DNA of 64,000 nt from Chionoecetes opilio. Its lineage: Eukaryota; Arthropoda; Malacostraca; Decapoda; Majidae. The translations under genes and the position numbers were made by a program. Shown here one piece after another: positions 49,282-57,573 of the stretch. The notes under the pieces are model-generated. The model did not search any database and had not been told where the DNA came from. It saw only the letters and a list, made by a program, of their open reading frames with translations. Numbering within the stretch: the first letter of the stretch is position 1; each line of letters begins with the position of its first letter. Location: contig JACEEZ010018908.1 of the NCBI GenBank assembly GCA_016584305.1, forward strand, positions 237,434 to 301,433, given 5' to 3'.

Positions 49282-52200
49282 AAGTTTATGATGGAGTCTA
49301 GCACAAATCTTTATTTCTAAACTAGCCTTTTTCAGTTTCTATCCTTCTCTCTGCACCTTCATCTCAAGTTTCCTCTCTAACTGCTCTATTGAAGACGGTC
49401 ATTGTTCTTCTCCTGGGTCTATTAACAGTGGTGTTCCACGGGGCTCTGTCCTATCCTATCACCCACTCTCTTACTTCCTTATAGAAAATTAGAAACCTTA
49501 GATTAAGAGGTGGTTCAGGCAAAACCTATTCATGAAATTTAAGCCACGCTGGGTAAGAATCAGTGGTGGGATTAAAAAAATTTAAGAGCAGGTTCTCTCA
49601 CTAAGGTCTCACTAACAACAGGTTCTCTCACTACCAGTCTCTAGCAGCAAACCATGCTGGCTGGCCCGATATACGCGCAAAGGTTGATCTTTGGGTTGCC
49701 ACATGCTAGTCTACAGATTGAGAACCCCTGATTTAAGCTAACAACCGGTTCTCGGGATTAATGAAATTCCAAGAACAGATTCTTACGAACCGGTGCGAAC
49801 CGGCTGAATCCCATTACTGGTAAGAATAGATATGGAGATGTGGCAGTACACTAATAGCTCTTTTCCTGTATGTCATTACTAGGTAAAGGGTGTATGCCAA
49901 GTAAAGCTTATCTACAGAGCATTCATTACACATTCCACATTCAGTTTTCATACAAGGCTGTCATATCACCGATGGACAACATAATTTGAAGCATACCACT
50001 CTGCATCTTCCAGTCTTTACCAAAGTTTATAATAAGGTCCAAGTTAATAGTAAAATACACTACATTCAGCAAAGCCCTGGTCAAACATGTGCCCAAGGCT
50101 ATGCAACAGAGCAATCACAGTTATTGATCATCTTGAATAAAACGATGATATTTTGACGTGCTAATTAAAGTAACTACATTTGTGAATAGGTCATACATAC
50201 TTTTTGGTGACTTCCAGACTGACAGTGTTGTGCCAAGGCAATCTCGCTGTTCATGTCTTTGGAGCAGAGCTGCCAATGAGAAGATTTACATGTACTAATA
50301 AGCTTTGTATCTTATGCTAGATTCAATATGACTGATCATATAGGAAACACGGTACTTTATGAAATGTATATGCAATATGTCCATCCTTGCACAATTAAGA
50401 TGAAATAAAAAATAGTGAGTAGCAATTGATGAAAAAAAAAAAAAATGTATTACAATAATATATAATATTCATTCCTATTCACACTAATATTAACAACACA
50501 TGATCAAAATAATGAGTAAATCCAATTCGTACCGTGCAGTAGAATACCATACGCTTCGAAAGATCATGTTTCATCTGTATGACTTCTCCATAAAGAATCT
50601 CTGAAAAATTGATATTGAAAAAGAATTGTTTCATGTCACTTCTAACCAATACATATTTCAAACTTTATGGGGTCTTTCATACAAGTCCAAGTTTTTTTAT
50701 CTGCACATCCAAAAATCAGGGAGTTCCAAAAACTACATTCTGTTGTATGGAGCCAGTATGGAGCCACTCCAGCAAAGGGTCATTTGAGGCTCAACACTCA
50801 CTGCTTAGATCAGTGGTTCTCAACGTTTCAAGCCATGGACCACTAGCCCTATTGAAGAAAAAAATCATGGACCATCTCCTTTTTTACTTTAGATATATGA
50901 TGAAAATGGGTAGATTCTAAAGGTAGGTCAAGGGTTGGTTATAAATATTATATCCTATAAATATAAAGTAAATGGAATTTTCAGAAATAAATGAAATAAT
51001 ATTAGACAGCTAACATTTGGGCTTCATATATATTTCAGTTCATTTCTAAATATCGTGAACGTCCTGTGGACCACTAAAAAAGTTATCGGTCCATGGACCA
51101 CCAGTTGAGAACCACTGGCTTAGACATTAGCTGCTGAAATTTCTTCTTCTTTATTATTCTGAGACTTTGTATGTATTTGATTTCACTATGAAAATGTCAA
51201 AAAGATCTGGAGACATCCCTATGGATAAAGAGAAAAATAAAAGGAGGCATATAGTAATATCAATAACTCATAAAAAATAAAAAAGTAATAAAAAATATAA
51301 AAAATAATAAAAAATCCGAAATTCGAAACATACTTGGCCCCAAGAATTTTAGATAAGGGATAGAAGACCTGTACTACAATTATCTCACCAAATCAATCTT
51401 TTGAAATGAAATACTGAATAAAATAAAATAACAACAGAACACTCCAAAATGCAATGTTCTCAAGCCACACAAGTCAAATGGGTCAGTGGCGTAACTCGGC
51501 TACCAACTGAGATACATAAGGTTAAAAAGGATGCGGGTTTGAATCCATAGCTTTGCAGATACAGTTTGGGCTTGTCTCCCTTCATGCTATAGCCCCTGTC
51601 AGTAATAGATAGATAAATATATCAATAATTAAAAAACTAAAACTATCAAGAATCCCATATTAGGTCTTCTGTCCTTATAGTGTCTTTAAGTAATCTATAG
51701 GAAACCCTTCTTCTCATGAATGCCAAATAAATGTTTTATTAACTCCATATCGCATCAAATCAATACTCACGGATAGCCTTCTCAAAAATGTCTTTGTGAG
51801 ATGTAGCATAGGCCATTTCAGAAAACATCTTCATGATTTCTCTGGCTGAATGCTGTTCAAAATAAAAGAAATAATTATTAGGTGTGTGCATACAAACATA
51901 AGAACATAAGAAAATAAGGAAGCTACAAGAGGCCGCGAGACCTACACGTGGTAATTCCTGTTACTTAACACTACCTACATCCACCTTTCATTCCCATCCA
52001 TGAATTTATCCAGCCTCCTTTTAAAGCTCCCTAATGACTCCGCACTAACTACCTGACGACTGAGTCCATTCCAACGAGAACGATAGATTGATGGAATGCA
52101 CTTATAGAGGAAGGGATGTGTGGTAACAGTAAATGTAAATTTTATGAACAAAAATATGATAGTTTAAAGACGGGACATTACAAGCTTGGCTCAAATCCTG

Positions 52201-55200
52201 TACCGTCAATAACACCATAGTCGCCACTGCACCAATGTCGCCAGGCGAATTTTATAGGCGAATATTATGAATTATAGCACCACCATAGACCTGCCTGTGC
52301 CACTGAAGACAGGTACATAATATAAACTACTGTGCATGCCTCTTCAGTGGCACTCACAAGTCTGCAGTGATGCTAACATTCGCAATATATGGCACCTGGC
52401 GACATTAGTGCAGCGGCGACTATAGTGTTATTGACGGTACATACACAAATAGGTAAACACATTGTGAATTTTGAATGTCATTGTGAATTGGCTGAAATAG
52501 AGACTTCTAATCATTGTAACTGAAAACTGACTCCAGATTCGTGTTCAGAATGCCCGAAAACTGCTAGAAACAAATTTTTAAGCAAATAAATTTTTCATAA
52601 TTTTTGGCAAATTTTGCAAGGGGTATGAAATAGAGATTTCTAATCATTGTAACTGAAAACTGACTCCAGATTCGTGTTTAGCATGCCCGATAACTGCTAG
52701 GAACAAATTTTCAAGCAAATCTATTTCTCAACATTTTTGGCAAATTTTGCAAGGGGTGTATGCCTCGATTTTTTTTTAAATCACGTTTTAGTCAATAACT
52801 AAAATACTATGGCAGATAAATACAAGAGGTAAAGAAGTAAATGTGAAGCAGATCAAGGGCTATGATTTGGCATAAAGCAAAAAAATATTGATTGGTAAAT
52901 AAGCGAGAAAATAGCATATTCGTACATTTATACAAAATTTCAATTTTTCCGACACCCATGAGGTGTTTTGAACAACCGATTACTGCATCATGTAGAACAC
53001 TTGAAGATGAACCTTTGTTACTTCGATAAGTTCTTCTACGACTCAAAGTTTTGCGGTAAAATAAGAAAAAGCCTGATTTTCATCAATTTTGGAATATTTT
53101 CAGCATCCAAAAATCCGAAAACTATTTTTTCACTAGATAAGTGGAAATGCCGGGGATACAATAGTAGATCCATCCATTTACAATAACTTTTGATGGGTAA
53201 GTGTGGCTGTGGGAGAAATCATTTAGGAGCGGAGGCGAAAAAGTATCTCTCTCCCTCTCTCTCTCTCTCACACACATCTAATAAACCCTTATCAGCTATA
53301 CCCCTGGCAATCATCATCATCAGCAGCAGCATCAACATGTACATATTTGTAAATTCAGTGGTGATCTCACAGAAAAGATCTTTATTCACTCAAAAGATAA
53401 AAATCAGGAAAATAAAGGCTTTATTATAAGAGTTGGAAATCACGAGCTGAGGAACATGAGTGACAGAACTTACATGTGATCGATACTAATGGGAAAAAAA
53501 TCTATACATTTTTTTGTTTTCTTTCTTAGCTAGGTATACACGAAAAGATTTTTTTTTTTTTTAGTCTCTTACTGAAAACACACATAGCAGATAAAGTATT
53601 CCCCACTTTCAAAAATATGTCATTTTCTTCAAACCGTGAGTCCCAAAACTGATGGAGAGATAGGTGTGTTTGGACTAGAATTTCAATATAAGAACAATGG
53701 TTGAACAATTATGGCACAACGGGGGAAAGTATATGTTAAATTTATAGATTTGGGAATGAAAATTTACAAATTGACTGGGAGGCAATGTAGAACCCATTGA
53801 AAATGTATGGCGTGAGTAGAAAGTTACAAAACCGTATTATATAATCTTACGTAGATGTGAATAAAGAAGTGGATAAAAGCTTCAGAATACATGGAGTAAT
53901 GAGAAAAGGTTGTGTGATGTCACCACAACTGTGCAATCTATGTATAGAAAGTTACGAGACATAAGAGCAAGGAAGTTGAGAACAAAGTTGTCTCCAGATG
54001 TCACTGTATTGATCAGTGAATGAAAAGAATTTGCAATAACCAACAAATGACTTAATTTTTCTGACACAGGTATAAGTTAAAAAGAAAGTAATTATTTTTG
54101 TGAAAAAAAATGCAATACAAATATGTAATTGATTGAAAAATATTGGGGGTTAAAGATCATAGATCTATGAAATGGAGATGATATATTTGGCAGGTGCTTG
54201 AGATGTGCACAGGATGCACATGTGATTGTGATGTGCACAAAATCAGAACAATCCGATTTTCAGGTTGACAAAAACAATTTCAGTAACAACAATACTAGAT
54301 GAGCAGCATGTAAAGAATGATAACAAGAAAGTGACAAACAATACTAAAGGAATAAGGAAGGCTTAAATTAATGTCCAGAAACCATGGTAATTGGCACATG
54401 CATTCCTGTTTTGATTTTTGCTGTCTGATAAAGCAGTAGAGCAGCGTGCAGAAAGTTGACAAACCTATGAGCTTTAGGTGATGATAATTATAAGGGTTGA
54501 TCAGTAATATTCTGGCCTTATGTTTAGTAGGCCAGGTTATAATCCCAACCACCAGCAAATCTATATTTGTATACCATAACCTGGTTTCAGCAGATCAGCA
54601 CAGGTCTCTGTGTTGAAAAGGAGGAAAAAAGGCTGCCATTGGAACAGTAAAGTGTAGAGAGAGCCATTACAGAGCCAAAACAAATTTCTTACAGAAGAAA
54701 AGCTTATGTGGCGGAACGCATAATAAATACAGCAATTATAGATCATAAATAAACATACCTTGTCAGTTGGCATATTGGGAGGACGTGGCATGTTGGTGGT
54801 GATGCTGGGACCTGTAACATGAACAAATTCGACTTTATGATATGGTAAATGCTCAAGTAATTAATATGCCTAATAAGAAATGTAAAGTGATATCCTGATG
54901 GGAAATATGCTCCTTATGCTTATTCACGTGATTTTTTTTTACCCAACTCTCTATTTTTTATTGTTCTAGTGGCTTTTGAAACTTCATAGTCAATAAGTTA
55001 GCTACAACAGATGCAATTCTAACCACAAGTTTCTCTAGATATCAGCATTGATCATCTTGACATTACAACACACAGTCCAATCTTTCTCACTTTCTCTCAT
55101 TGTCTCAAGAGGAAAATTTATCGAGTGTTCCAAAACATGTAAAGAGTATATGGATGTAGACTCAAACAAATTGTTTCTAATTCATGACTCCTCATAAACA

Positions 55201-56616
55201 AGTAGTGGAATAAAACTAGTATGTAGACATGTACAAGTGAACTGCACTAGATTCTTATTTACCAATGATATCGTTAGAGACTGGAATAAACTTCCAACCT
55301 TCATTGTGCAGTGTAAATCAATAATTTTTTTTTTAAAGAACAAGAGCACTCCGAGAGTGCATACCTTCGCCAAAGCTGAACGAGCTAATCAAAATACAGT
55401 ATCTAATAAACACAATATTTCTTCCGATATTATTGATACCCTTACCTCTCCAAAAAATAAGGTCTTTTCATGCATTTTTCTCTGCTTTCCTCTCACATGT
55501 GCTTCTTGACTTGACTTGGACTAAGGCATAATTGGTATCTTTTCTAGGTTCTTCATATCTCTTAATTCTCTCTTTTTAGCACTGTTGACAGCAGTATCAT
55601 TAAAGAATATTTCATGCCATACTATCAAAGATGTTGGTGGATCACTCTCAGTGCAATTAAATAGCTACACCCAGTCACCGACTGACGAACTATGCGACTT
55701 ACGATGATCCGCACTTACGACCGGAGCTAAAAAAATAAAAAATAATAAATAAATAATAATAATAACGTATAACAGTGCCAGGTCGGATTTGAACCCTTGG
55801 ACAGGGCATTGTAGCCACCTCACCACACGGAGGTTAAAAGGTAATGACAGGCACCCCAACCTGTTATTACCCCAACCCCAATTCGGTGGGGGCAGCAAGT
55901 GACTAACCTATCGCGGCCAGAGGAGTCAACAAATATAATCAATTAAGACAAATTGTTGACTGTCCTGGCCGCGACAGATTAAAGTTACTATATATATATA
56001 TATATGAGGTACAGAATCCAGGTTTACTCAGACCCGCAAACTTTAAATGCTTTTGTTCTAGTGTTTTTATGTGTCGCTTACCTAACTTCAGCAGGGGACG
56101 CCACAATTATCCAGCAGGCCATGCAATAGTGAATGTAGCTTGATCCACTTCTCCACTGATTTACGTGTAAGTGCAGTGTTTACTAAACTTTTTCCCAGTG
56201 ATGTGTTGATGTAATATCTGTCTTCCTCCTCCCACTTATTAGTGTGTGGGCATAATGTCTTTATACCTCGTCATCCCACCAATTTCCCCACTCCCCACTG
56301 TGTTTGCAGCGTCAAGTTGGTTATGCCTAATTGACAAAGATTGTTGAAAACCATAGCCAGCTAAGATTTTATGATAGAAAAACACAGTTTTGAATGGGAA
56401 TAACCATTAGCCTGGCATATGTAAGGTGATTGCGGGTGACTCTCCCTCTTCCCTACCACCACCAACCTGGGTGAGGTCACTCAGGTTGTACCTGTGATCC
56501 CAGCTGTCAGCAGCCAGCAGGTATTTTCCTTCTGGTGGACATTTTGGAGTTTCACGGTAAAAATCCAGAGACCCTAATTTTCTTTGCATGTTCGCGCAAC
56601 CGATGCTAGTCACAAA
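33493..56616 (-). CDS. Spliced gene: two matrin/U1-type zinc fingers plus C-terminal SGNH-like domain (16 exons)
   Basis: I joined sixteen minus-strand exons; every junction has GT-AG borders and matching phase, giving 2,073 nt and about 690 residues with a stop at 33493-33495. Seen: finger 1 is C120-x2-C123-x12-H136-x5-H142; finger 2 is C209-x2-C212-x11-H224-x5-H230; residues about 301-344 are Ser/Pro-rich; about 365-463 look helical; about 465-512 are Pro-rich; 514-690 resemble an SGNH hydrolase fold with DxxH at D660/H663. Known: matrin/U1-type fingers bind RNA or DNA, usually in the nucleus; SGNH proteins are esterases or lipases. Inference: a nuclear nucleic-acid-binding protein with a probably inactive hydrolase-like domain. 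The start codon is not identified: the first exon found begins at a splice acceptor, so 5' exons are missing. I do not recognise a named orthologue. Introns total about 21 kb and carry many transposons. Exons 2-16 are well supported; exon 1 less so. Confidence 0.82.
34969..35038 (-). CDS. Exon 15: Pro-rich linker
   Basis: The acceptor follows an excellent pyrimidine-rich tract (CCCCCCACACACCCCAG); the donor is TGG|GTAAGT. The exon is 70 nt, phase 1 in and 2 out, and reads PAQYLATPPSLPQPVTNPQE. A second acceptor 9 nt further in keeps the frame only if exon 14 ended in phase 0, so the first AG is preferred. Confidence 0.78.
35711..35788 (-). CDS. Exon 14: Pro-rich linker
   Basis: Acceptor GTAAATACAG, donor GCAG|GTATGT, 78 nt, phase 1 in and out. 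The frame reads LPARIALKELAPNPHLGASV, then FPPTA. The pyrimidine tract is weak, so this exon rests mainly on phase and on the good donor. Confidence 0.7.
36316..36425. mobile_element. hAT terminus (Charlie-like end) fragment
   Basis: Contains CAGAGGCGGGCAAACTCCGG then CCCGTGGGCCAGATCCGGCC, which closely resembles the 5' end shared by many hAT-Charlie-type elements. No right end found. Confidence 0.6.
36444..36535. mobile_element. pogo-like terminus fragment
   Basis: Begins TACAGTAAACACTCACTTTA followed by ACGAACCAATTGGGG, the layout of a TA-flanked pogo/Tigger end. The other end is not seen. Confidence 0.4.
36605..36695 (-). repeat. tRNA-derived SINE head
   Basis: Minus strand reads GGGGAGGTGGTAGCAGAGTG with TTAGCG and a GAGTTCGATCCCC B box; same head as 22799-23106. 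It starts exactly where the LINE RT frame breaks off. Confidence 0.6.
37245..37315 (-). repeat. tRNA-like SINE head, degenerate
   Basis: Minus strand GTGTGGTGTAGAGGCTAGCG resembles an A box, and GGTTTAAATCC a B box, at tRNA-like spacing. It is inserted in the LINE remnant. Confidence 0.45.
37880..38291. repeat. Dispersed repeat, copy A left part
   Basis: Shares CAGATCGCTATACAATTGGG, GACAACCCCCAGTGACATGG and GGACAGAGTGCTGGGGCATG with 45480-45845. The minus frame reads RRKCKDRNKWRPFFRGHPLG-like residues, a possible remnant of a transposon protein tail. Copy A continues after the insert at 39100-39330. Confidence 0.7.
38292..39099. mobile_element. Tigger/pogo-like DNA transposon inserted in a dispersed repeat
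   Basis: TIRs CAGTGGGGTAAGTACC and its inverse (GGTGCCTACCCCACTG). The sequence on both sides joins without a gap in the second copy of the host repeat at 45841-45846, which shows the insertion. The CAG...CTG ends suit pogo/Tigger; the expected TA duplication is decayed (TT and TG). Confidence 0.7.
38513..38923 (+). pseudogene. Possible transposase fragment in the Tigger-like element
   Basis: A 136-codon frame with a basic start (RRRPKDDPWRKRRSLTLQQK) reminiscent of a CENP-B-type helix-turn-helix start, followed by SLAEQVKNFWIEVDLKVERA. No DDE catalytic region is present, so if it is a transposase remnant it is internally deleted. The identification is tentative. Confidence 0.3.
39100..39330. 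repeat. Dispersed repeat, copy A right part
   Basis: Matches 45847-46075: CTATCAAGGTTTATGTACC, then AATTACCCTCTGTGAAAAAA and TGCACCTCCTTGGAACTTAC. Confidence 0.7.
39555..40031. mobile_element. mariner-like MITE with internal insertion
   Basis: Ends CCGTAGATAACAG and its inverse CTGTTATCTACGG; right flank TA. The inner half (GTGATGCTATAATTCGTAAT, ATATGGCGGCTGGCGACATC) is homologous to 52203-52437. About 40 bp near 39645-39685 match 29655-29695 in reverse and look like a foreign insert. Confidence 0.6.
40312..41328 (-). mobile_element. RTE-like LINE, 5'-truncated
   Basis: The minus strand encodes the C-terminal half of an RTE-type reverse transcriptase: GVRQGCVLAPSLFN, catalytic VFADDAVIFAES near 41079-41100, SFTYLGSAVHNDGG, LFYCCETWTLNSDLKRRIDA, then, after frame changes near 40615 and 40510, RRPRGRPQGSWLGQVD. 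That order and the CETW and PRGRP motifs are typical of the RTE clade. The endonuclease part is missing and several frame breaks exist, so it is inactive. Confidence 0.85.
40612..41328 (-). pseudogene. RTE-like reverse transcriptase, open 238-codon piece
   Basis: The longest intact part of the element, covering RT palm motifs through the thumb. The FADD aspartates are kept. It lies in the intron between exons 13 and 14 of the zinc-finger gene, in the same orientation as that gene. Confidence 0.8.
41539..41602 (-). CDS. Exon 13 of the zinc-finger/SGNH-like gene
   Basis: Acceptor TATCTCAACAG, donor CATG|GTACGT, 64 nt, phase 0 in and 1 out, encoding LLTKIMGNIKLRMEPALLG and two more residues. 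The following 5.75-kb intron is the largest and holds RTE, Tigger-like and CR1-like elements. Confidence 0.82.
41946..42372. mobile_element. pogo-type MITE with internal tandem repeats, right end missing
   Basis: Begins TA then CAGTAAAACCTCTCATATTC. Contains about four units of a 60- to 70-bp repeat with GCTAGGAAATTTCGACCCCT separated by A runs, ending in a run of about 63 A. The inverted relative at 43893-44302 has both ends. Confidence 0.7.
42669..42820 (-). CDS. Exon 12 of the zinc-finger/SGNH-like gene
   Basis: Acceptor CCTCTTCTAG, donor AAT|GTGAGT, 152 nt, phase 1 in and 0 out. It encodes about 50 residues of alternating charged and hydrophobic residues (FDIRNQEDAKAALDMMFKIS), probably helical. 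Confidence 0.88.
43055..43263 (+). mobile_element. piggyBac-like TTAA MITE, full copy
   Basis: TTAA at both ends, inner sequence as in 25506-25716; lies in the intron after exon 11. Confidence 0.68.
43314..43454 (-). CDS. Exon 11 of the zinc-finger/SGNH-like gene
   Basis: Acceptor ATTTTTGCAG, donor CCGG|GTGAGT, 141 nt, phase 1 in and 1 out. The residues run from DDGQQAAAVGPPETRE into an acidic, amphipathic segment (NYDLEELMIQFNFIV). A foldback element follows directly on its intronic 5' side. Confidence 0.87.
43529..43714. mobile_element. Foldback MITE with about 54-bp arms
   Basis: Arm 43529-43582 (GGGGAGAGGCAGGTTGCATC, GAGGGTAGGTTGCATC) is a near-exact inverse of 43657-43714. The spacer is an ACT/AAT trinucleotide tract. 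The ends AGGGGAGAG look like DNA transposon termini; no target duplication is clear. Confidence 0.75.
43893..44302. mobile_element. pogo-type MITE, complete, with internal tandem repeats
   Basis: TIR CAGTAAAACCTCTCGTATTC on the left, its inverse on the right, TA on both sides. 410 bp. The interior has four units of AGGGGTCGAAATTTCCTAGC spaced by T runs. TA duplication and CAGT ends fit pogo/Tigger. Confidence 0.8.
44517..44876. mobile_element. Possible TIR element
   Basis: CAGGTTGAAGTTC at the left end and its exact inverse at the right, 360 bp apart; no clear duplication. Interior moderately GC-rich without coding. Confidence 0.45.
44955..45088 (-). CDS. Exon 10: Ser/Pro-rich linker
   Basis: Acceptor TTCATCAG, donor ACAG|GTATGT, 134 nt, phase 2 in and 1 out. 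In the chain frame it is a Ser/Pro-rich segment (SPFSSKPSSTSSPDRSSKSP), probably disordered, with several SP and TP pairs that could be phosphorylated. Confidence 0.84.
45480..46100. repeat. Dispersed repeat, copy B (empty site for the Tigger-like element)
   Basis: Collinear with 37880-38291 joined to 39100-39330, uninterrupted at 45841-45846. Confidence 0.75.
46307..46385 (-). CDS. Exon 9 of the zinc-finger/SGNH-like gene
   Basis: Acceptor TTTGTTTCAG, donor AGAG|GTAGGT, 79 nt, phase 1 in and 2 out. The frame reads EKWLYPLKWERCNPSGSSSK, then a basic stretch. No ORF of useful length marks it; it was found by its splice sites and phase. Confidence 0.78.
46743..46952 (-). mobile_element. piggyBac-like TTAA MITE, full copy
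   Basis: TTAACCCCTTCACGCCC at the left, AAGGGGTTAA at the right, 210 bp; lies in the intron between exons 8 and 9. Confidence 0.68.
47236..47350 (-). CDS. Exon 8 of the zinc-finger/SGNH-like gene
   Basis: Acceptor CACTTTCAG, donor AAAG|GTAAG, 115 nt, phase 0 in and 1 out. It encodes KLHVVLKNSILTAKE and onward, an amphipathic segment rich in Lys and Glu. A hAT MITE sits just upstream of the acceptor in the intron. Confidence 0.87.
47411..47663. mobile_element. hAT MITE with 8-bp target duplication
   Basis: Ends CAAGGGCGTAGCCAGG and its inverse with one change; flanks GTCCCTTC (47403-47410) and GTACCTTC (47664-47671). 253 bp, no coding. Lies just upstream of exon 8 on the minus strand. Confidence 0.8.
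48415..48551 (-). CDS. Exon 7: zinc finger 2
   Basis: Acceptor CCTTTACAG, donor ATC|GTAAGA, 137 nt, phase 1 in and 0 out. One exon holds the whole second finger: KCNLCG, eleven residues, then H-LIGSR-H. The spacing is one residue shorter than finger 1 but still matrin/U1-like. Confidence 0.9.
48681..48719. repeat. Perfect 18-bp hairpin in a 205-nt intron
   Basis: TAACTAGGACTATAAAGG pairs exactly with 48702-48719 around a 3-nt loop (ACA), in the short intron between exons 6 and 7. Confidence 0.85.
48757..48892 (-). CDS. Exon 6 of the zinc-finger/SGNH-like gene
   Basis: Acceptor CTTCTATCAG, donor GTTG|GTAAGT, 136 nt, phase 0 in and 1 out. It encodes a very polar, Arg/Lys/His/Asp-rich linker between the two fingers, ending PVKPV. 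The 1.3-kb intron before it holds a hAT element and a CA repeat. Confidence 0.85.
49207..49281. repeat. (CA)n microsatellite
   Basis: About 36 CA units with AAACA breaks. Confidence 0.95.
49561..49819. mobile_element. hAT MITE with perfect 8-bp target duplication
   Basis: Left end CAGTGGTGGGATT, right end AATCCCATTACTG, flanks GTAAGAAT at 49553-49560 and 49820-49827. 259 bp. Confidence 0.85.
50201..50269 (-). CDS. Exon 5: second half of zinc finger 1
   Basis: Acceptor CATTGGCAG, donor AAA|GTATGT, 69 nt, phase 0 in and out. It supplies the second cysteine (LCSKDMNSE), then twelve residues to the first histidine and five more to the second (HCQSGSH). This completes a matrin/U1-type C2H2 finger, which strongly supports the exon 4-5 join. 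Confidence 0.9.
50533..50600 (-). CDS. Exon 4: first half of zinc finger 1
   Basis: Acceptor AATTTTTCAG, donor ACG|GTACG, 68 nt, phase 1 in and 0 out. It ends in MVFYCT, which supplies the first cysteine of finger 1. The intron splits the finger between its two cysteines. Confidence 0.88.
50811..51117. mobile_element. hAT MITE with 8-bp target duplication
   Basis: Ends CAGTGGTTCTCAAC and exact inverse GTTGAGAACCACTG, flanks GCTTAGAT and GCTTAGAC. 307 bp. The CAGTGGTTCTCAA terminus is common to many animal hAT MITEs. Confidence 0.88.
51480..51640 (+). repeat. Possible tRNA-like SINE
   Basis: GTGGCGTAACTCGGCTACC and a B-box-like GGGTTTGAATCC are followed by an ATAGATAGATAAAT tail. A-box match is weak. 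Confidence 0.35.
51771..51852 (-). CDS. Exon 3 of the zinc-finger/SGNH-like gene
   Basis: Acceptor TTTGAACAG, donor ATCC|GTGAGT, 82 nt, phase 0 in and 1 out. It encodes a helical, charged segment beginning HSAREIMKMFSEM. The preceding 2.9-kb intron holds a LINE tail, a mariner-like MITE and a tandem duplication. Confidence 0.85.
51895..52075 (-). mobile_element. CR1-like LINE, 3' end fragment
   Basis: Minus-strand copy of the last about 180 bp of the 16640-18292 element with the octamer tail (CATAAGAACATAAGAAAATA). Inserted in the intron just upstream of exon 3. Confidence 0.78.
52203..52437. mobile_element. mariner-like MITE, complete
   Basis: TIRs of about 28 bp starting CCGTCAATAACACCATAGTC, with TA on both sides, 235 bp. 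Shares its interior with 39555-40031. Confidence 0.78.
52494..52760. repeat. 133-bp tandem duplication
   Basis: Two adjacent copies (GAAATAGAGACTTCTAATCA ... TTGCAAGGGGT) at about 90 percent identity, from 52494 and 52627. Confidence 0.85.
52800..54750. other. Intron sequence, nothing recognised
   Basis: A/T-rich intron between exons 2 and 3 with short CT and CA runs at 53248-53276; no repeat pair, exon or RNA gene seen. Confidence 0.5.
54759..54811 (-). CDS. Exon 2 of the zinc-finger/SGNH-like gene
   Basis: Acceptor TGTTACAG, donor AAG|GTATG, 53 nt, phase 1 in and 0 out. The residues are Pro-rich (PSITTNMPRPPNMPTDK). This is the first exon whose link to the downstream chain is firm. Confidence 0.75.
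54820..56450. other. Intron between exons 1 and 2, with a tRNA-like repeat at 55740-55910
   Basis: At 55740-55910 the minus strand has CCGTGTGGTGAGGTGGC and GGGTTCAAATCC, similar to A and B boxes, next to an AAT run. A TA run lies at 55988-56006. Otherwise plain. Confidence 0.4.
56457..56616 (-). CDS. Exon 1 (first found) of the zinc-finger/SGNH-like gene
   Basis: The acceptor is a pyrimidine tract ending in CTCTCAG, and only one frame is open after it, beginning FVTSIGCANMQRK. The exon encodes about 53 residues with Cys, Pro and aromatic residues. To keep phase with the next exon I used the donor GTG|GTAGGG at 56456-56455 (phase 1). Two other donors, CAG|GTACAA about 28 nt upstream in the transcript and CAG|GTTGGT, give phases that hit a stop in exon 2 or shift its frame. 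An in-frame methionine is present, but homology would be needed to call it a start. Confidence 0.5.
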
Positions 56617-57379
56617 CTGAGAGAAGGGTGGGTGTGTGAATGATTAGAGAAGGGAATATCTTCACTATACGTACAAGAATTCAATATATGAGCAAGCTGT
56701 GGAACATATCTGCTCGTATCATCGCAAGTATACTGACCTTGCAAATGTAAAAAAGTGTAACCTTTCAAATGAAAAAAAGCATGAAAAATTAGTAAAAATG
56801 TGCATACCATAGCAGCACAAATGGAACATTTTAGCTCCCCCCCCGCACCAAAAAAATTTATAATAAATAATCAAATAAAAAGATTCAAGAATGAGCATGA
56901 GTTTGACTTGTTTTTCAACCATTCCTTTTCTGTGTTATAGAGGGGGGAGTCAAGCATTGTGAAGAAGGGAAGGGGAGAGATGATAGGAAATGGCGGGATT
57001 AAGGGGTCACTGTTCTTCCAGAAGGCCGATTTGAGAAAAAAAAGAGAAAGAGAGAGAGTGCTCTGTTGATTCCCGACAGAAAGAATAATTACATGCCTTC
57101 CCATCTCTCTCTCTCTCTCTTGTACTTTGCAGTGTTTGGTAGAGACAAGTAAGCAAATGAACAAGTATTTGCAACAAGTAACACATGACCATAGTGGTGG
57201 TAGTAGAGGTGGTGAGCACGCAGGATCATGACTGCGAGCGAGGGCCATCATATATAGAGCAAAGGGTACTAAAGATAATTGATCGCATGAGCCAAATAAC
57301 GTATAGCAGGGAATAGTAGTGAAGGAATACAGTTTACAATTAGATACATACAGTACATTAGACCTGCAGTCATGTAAAG

Positions 57380-57468
57380 TACAGTAAAGACCCGACCTTC
57401 TGGTACCCATGGGGAATGGTTTGTTCCGGAAAGCTGAATTTCCCGGTTGGTTGAGTGGTACTGTATTT
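57380..57468. mobile_element. Short TA-flanked TIR fragment
   Basis: Starts TACAGTAAAGACCCGACC and ends GGTACTGTA, 89 bp; resembles a deletion derivative of a mariner/pogo-type MITE. Confidence 0.4.
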
Positions 57469-57573
57469 AACGGCTTATAAGACGCTGCATCTTGGAAGAC
57501 GCACCCTGATTTTGTAAAAAAAATTAAAGAAAGTAAAGATATATTATTTTCTTCTATATATACTCCGTACGGT

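Noticed and set aside
56457..56616. Donor CAG|GTACAA for exon 1
   Set aside because: Its phase leads to a TGA in exon 2, so it was not used, although an unseen intermediate exon could rescue it.
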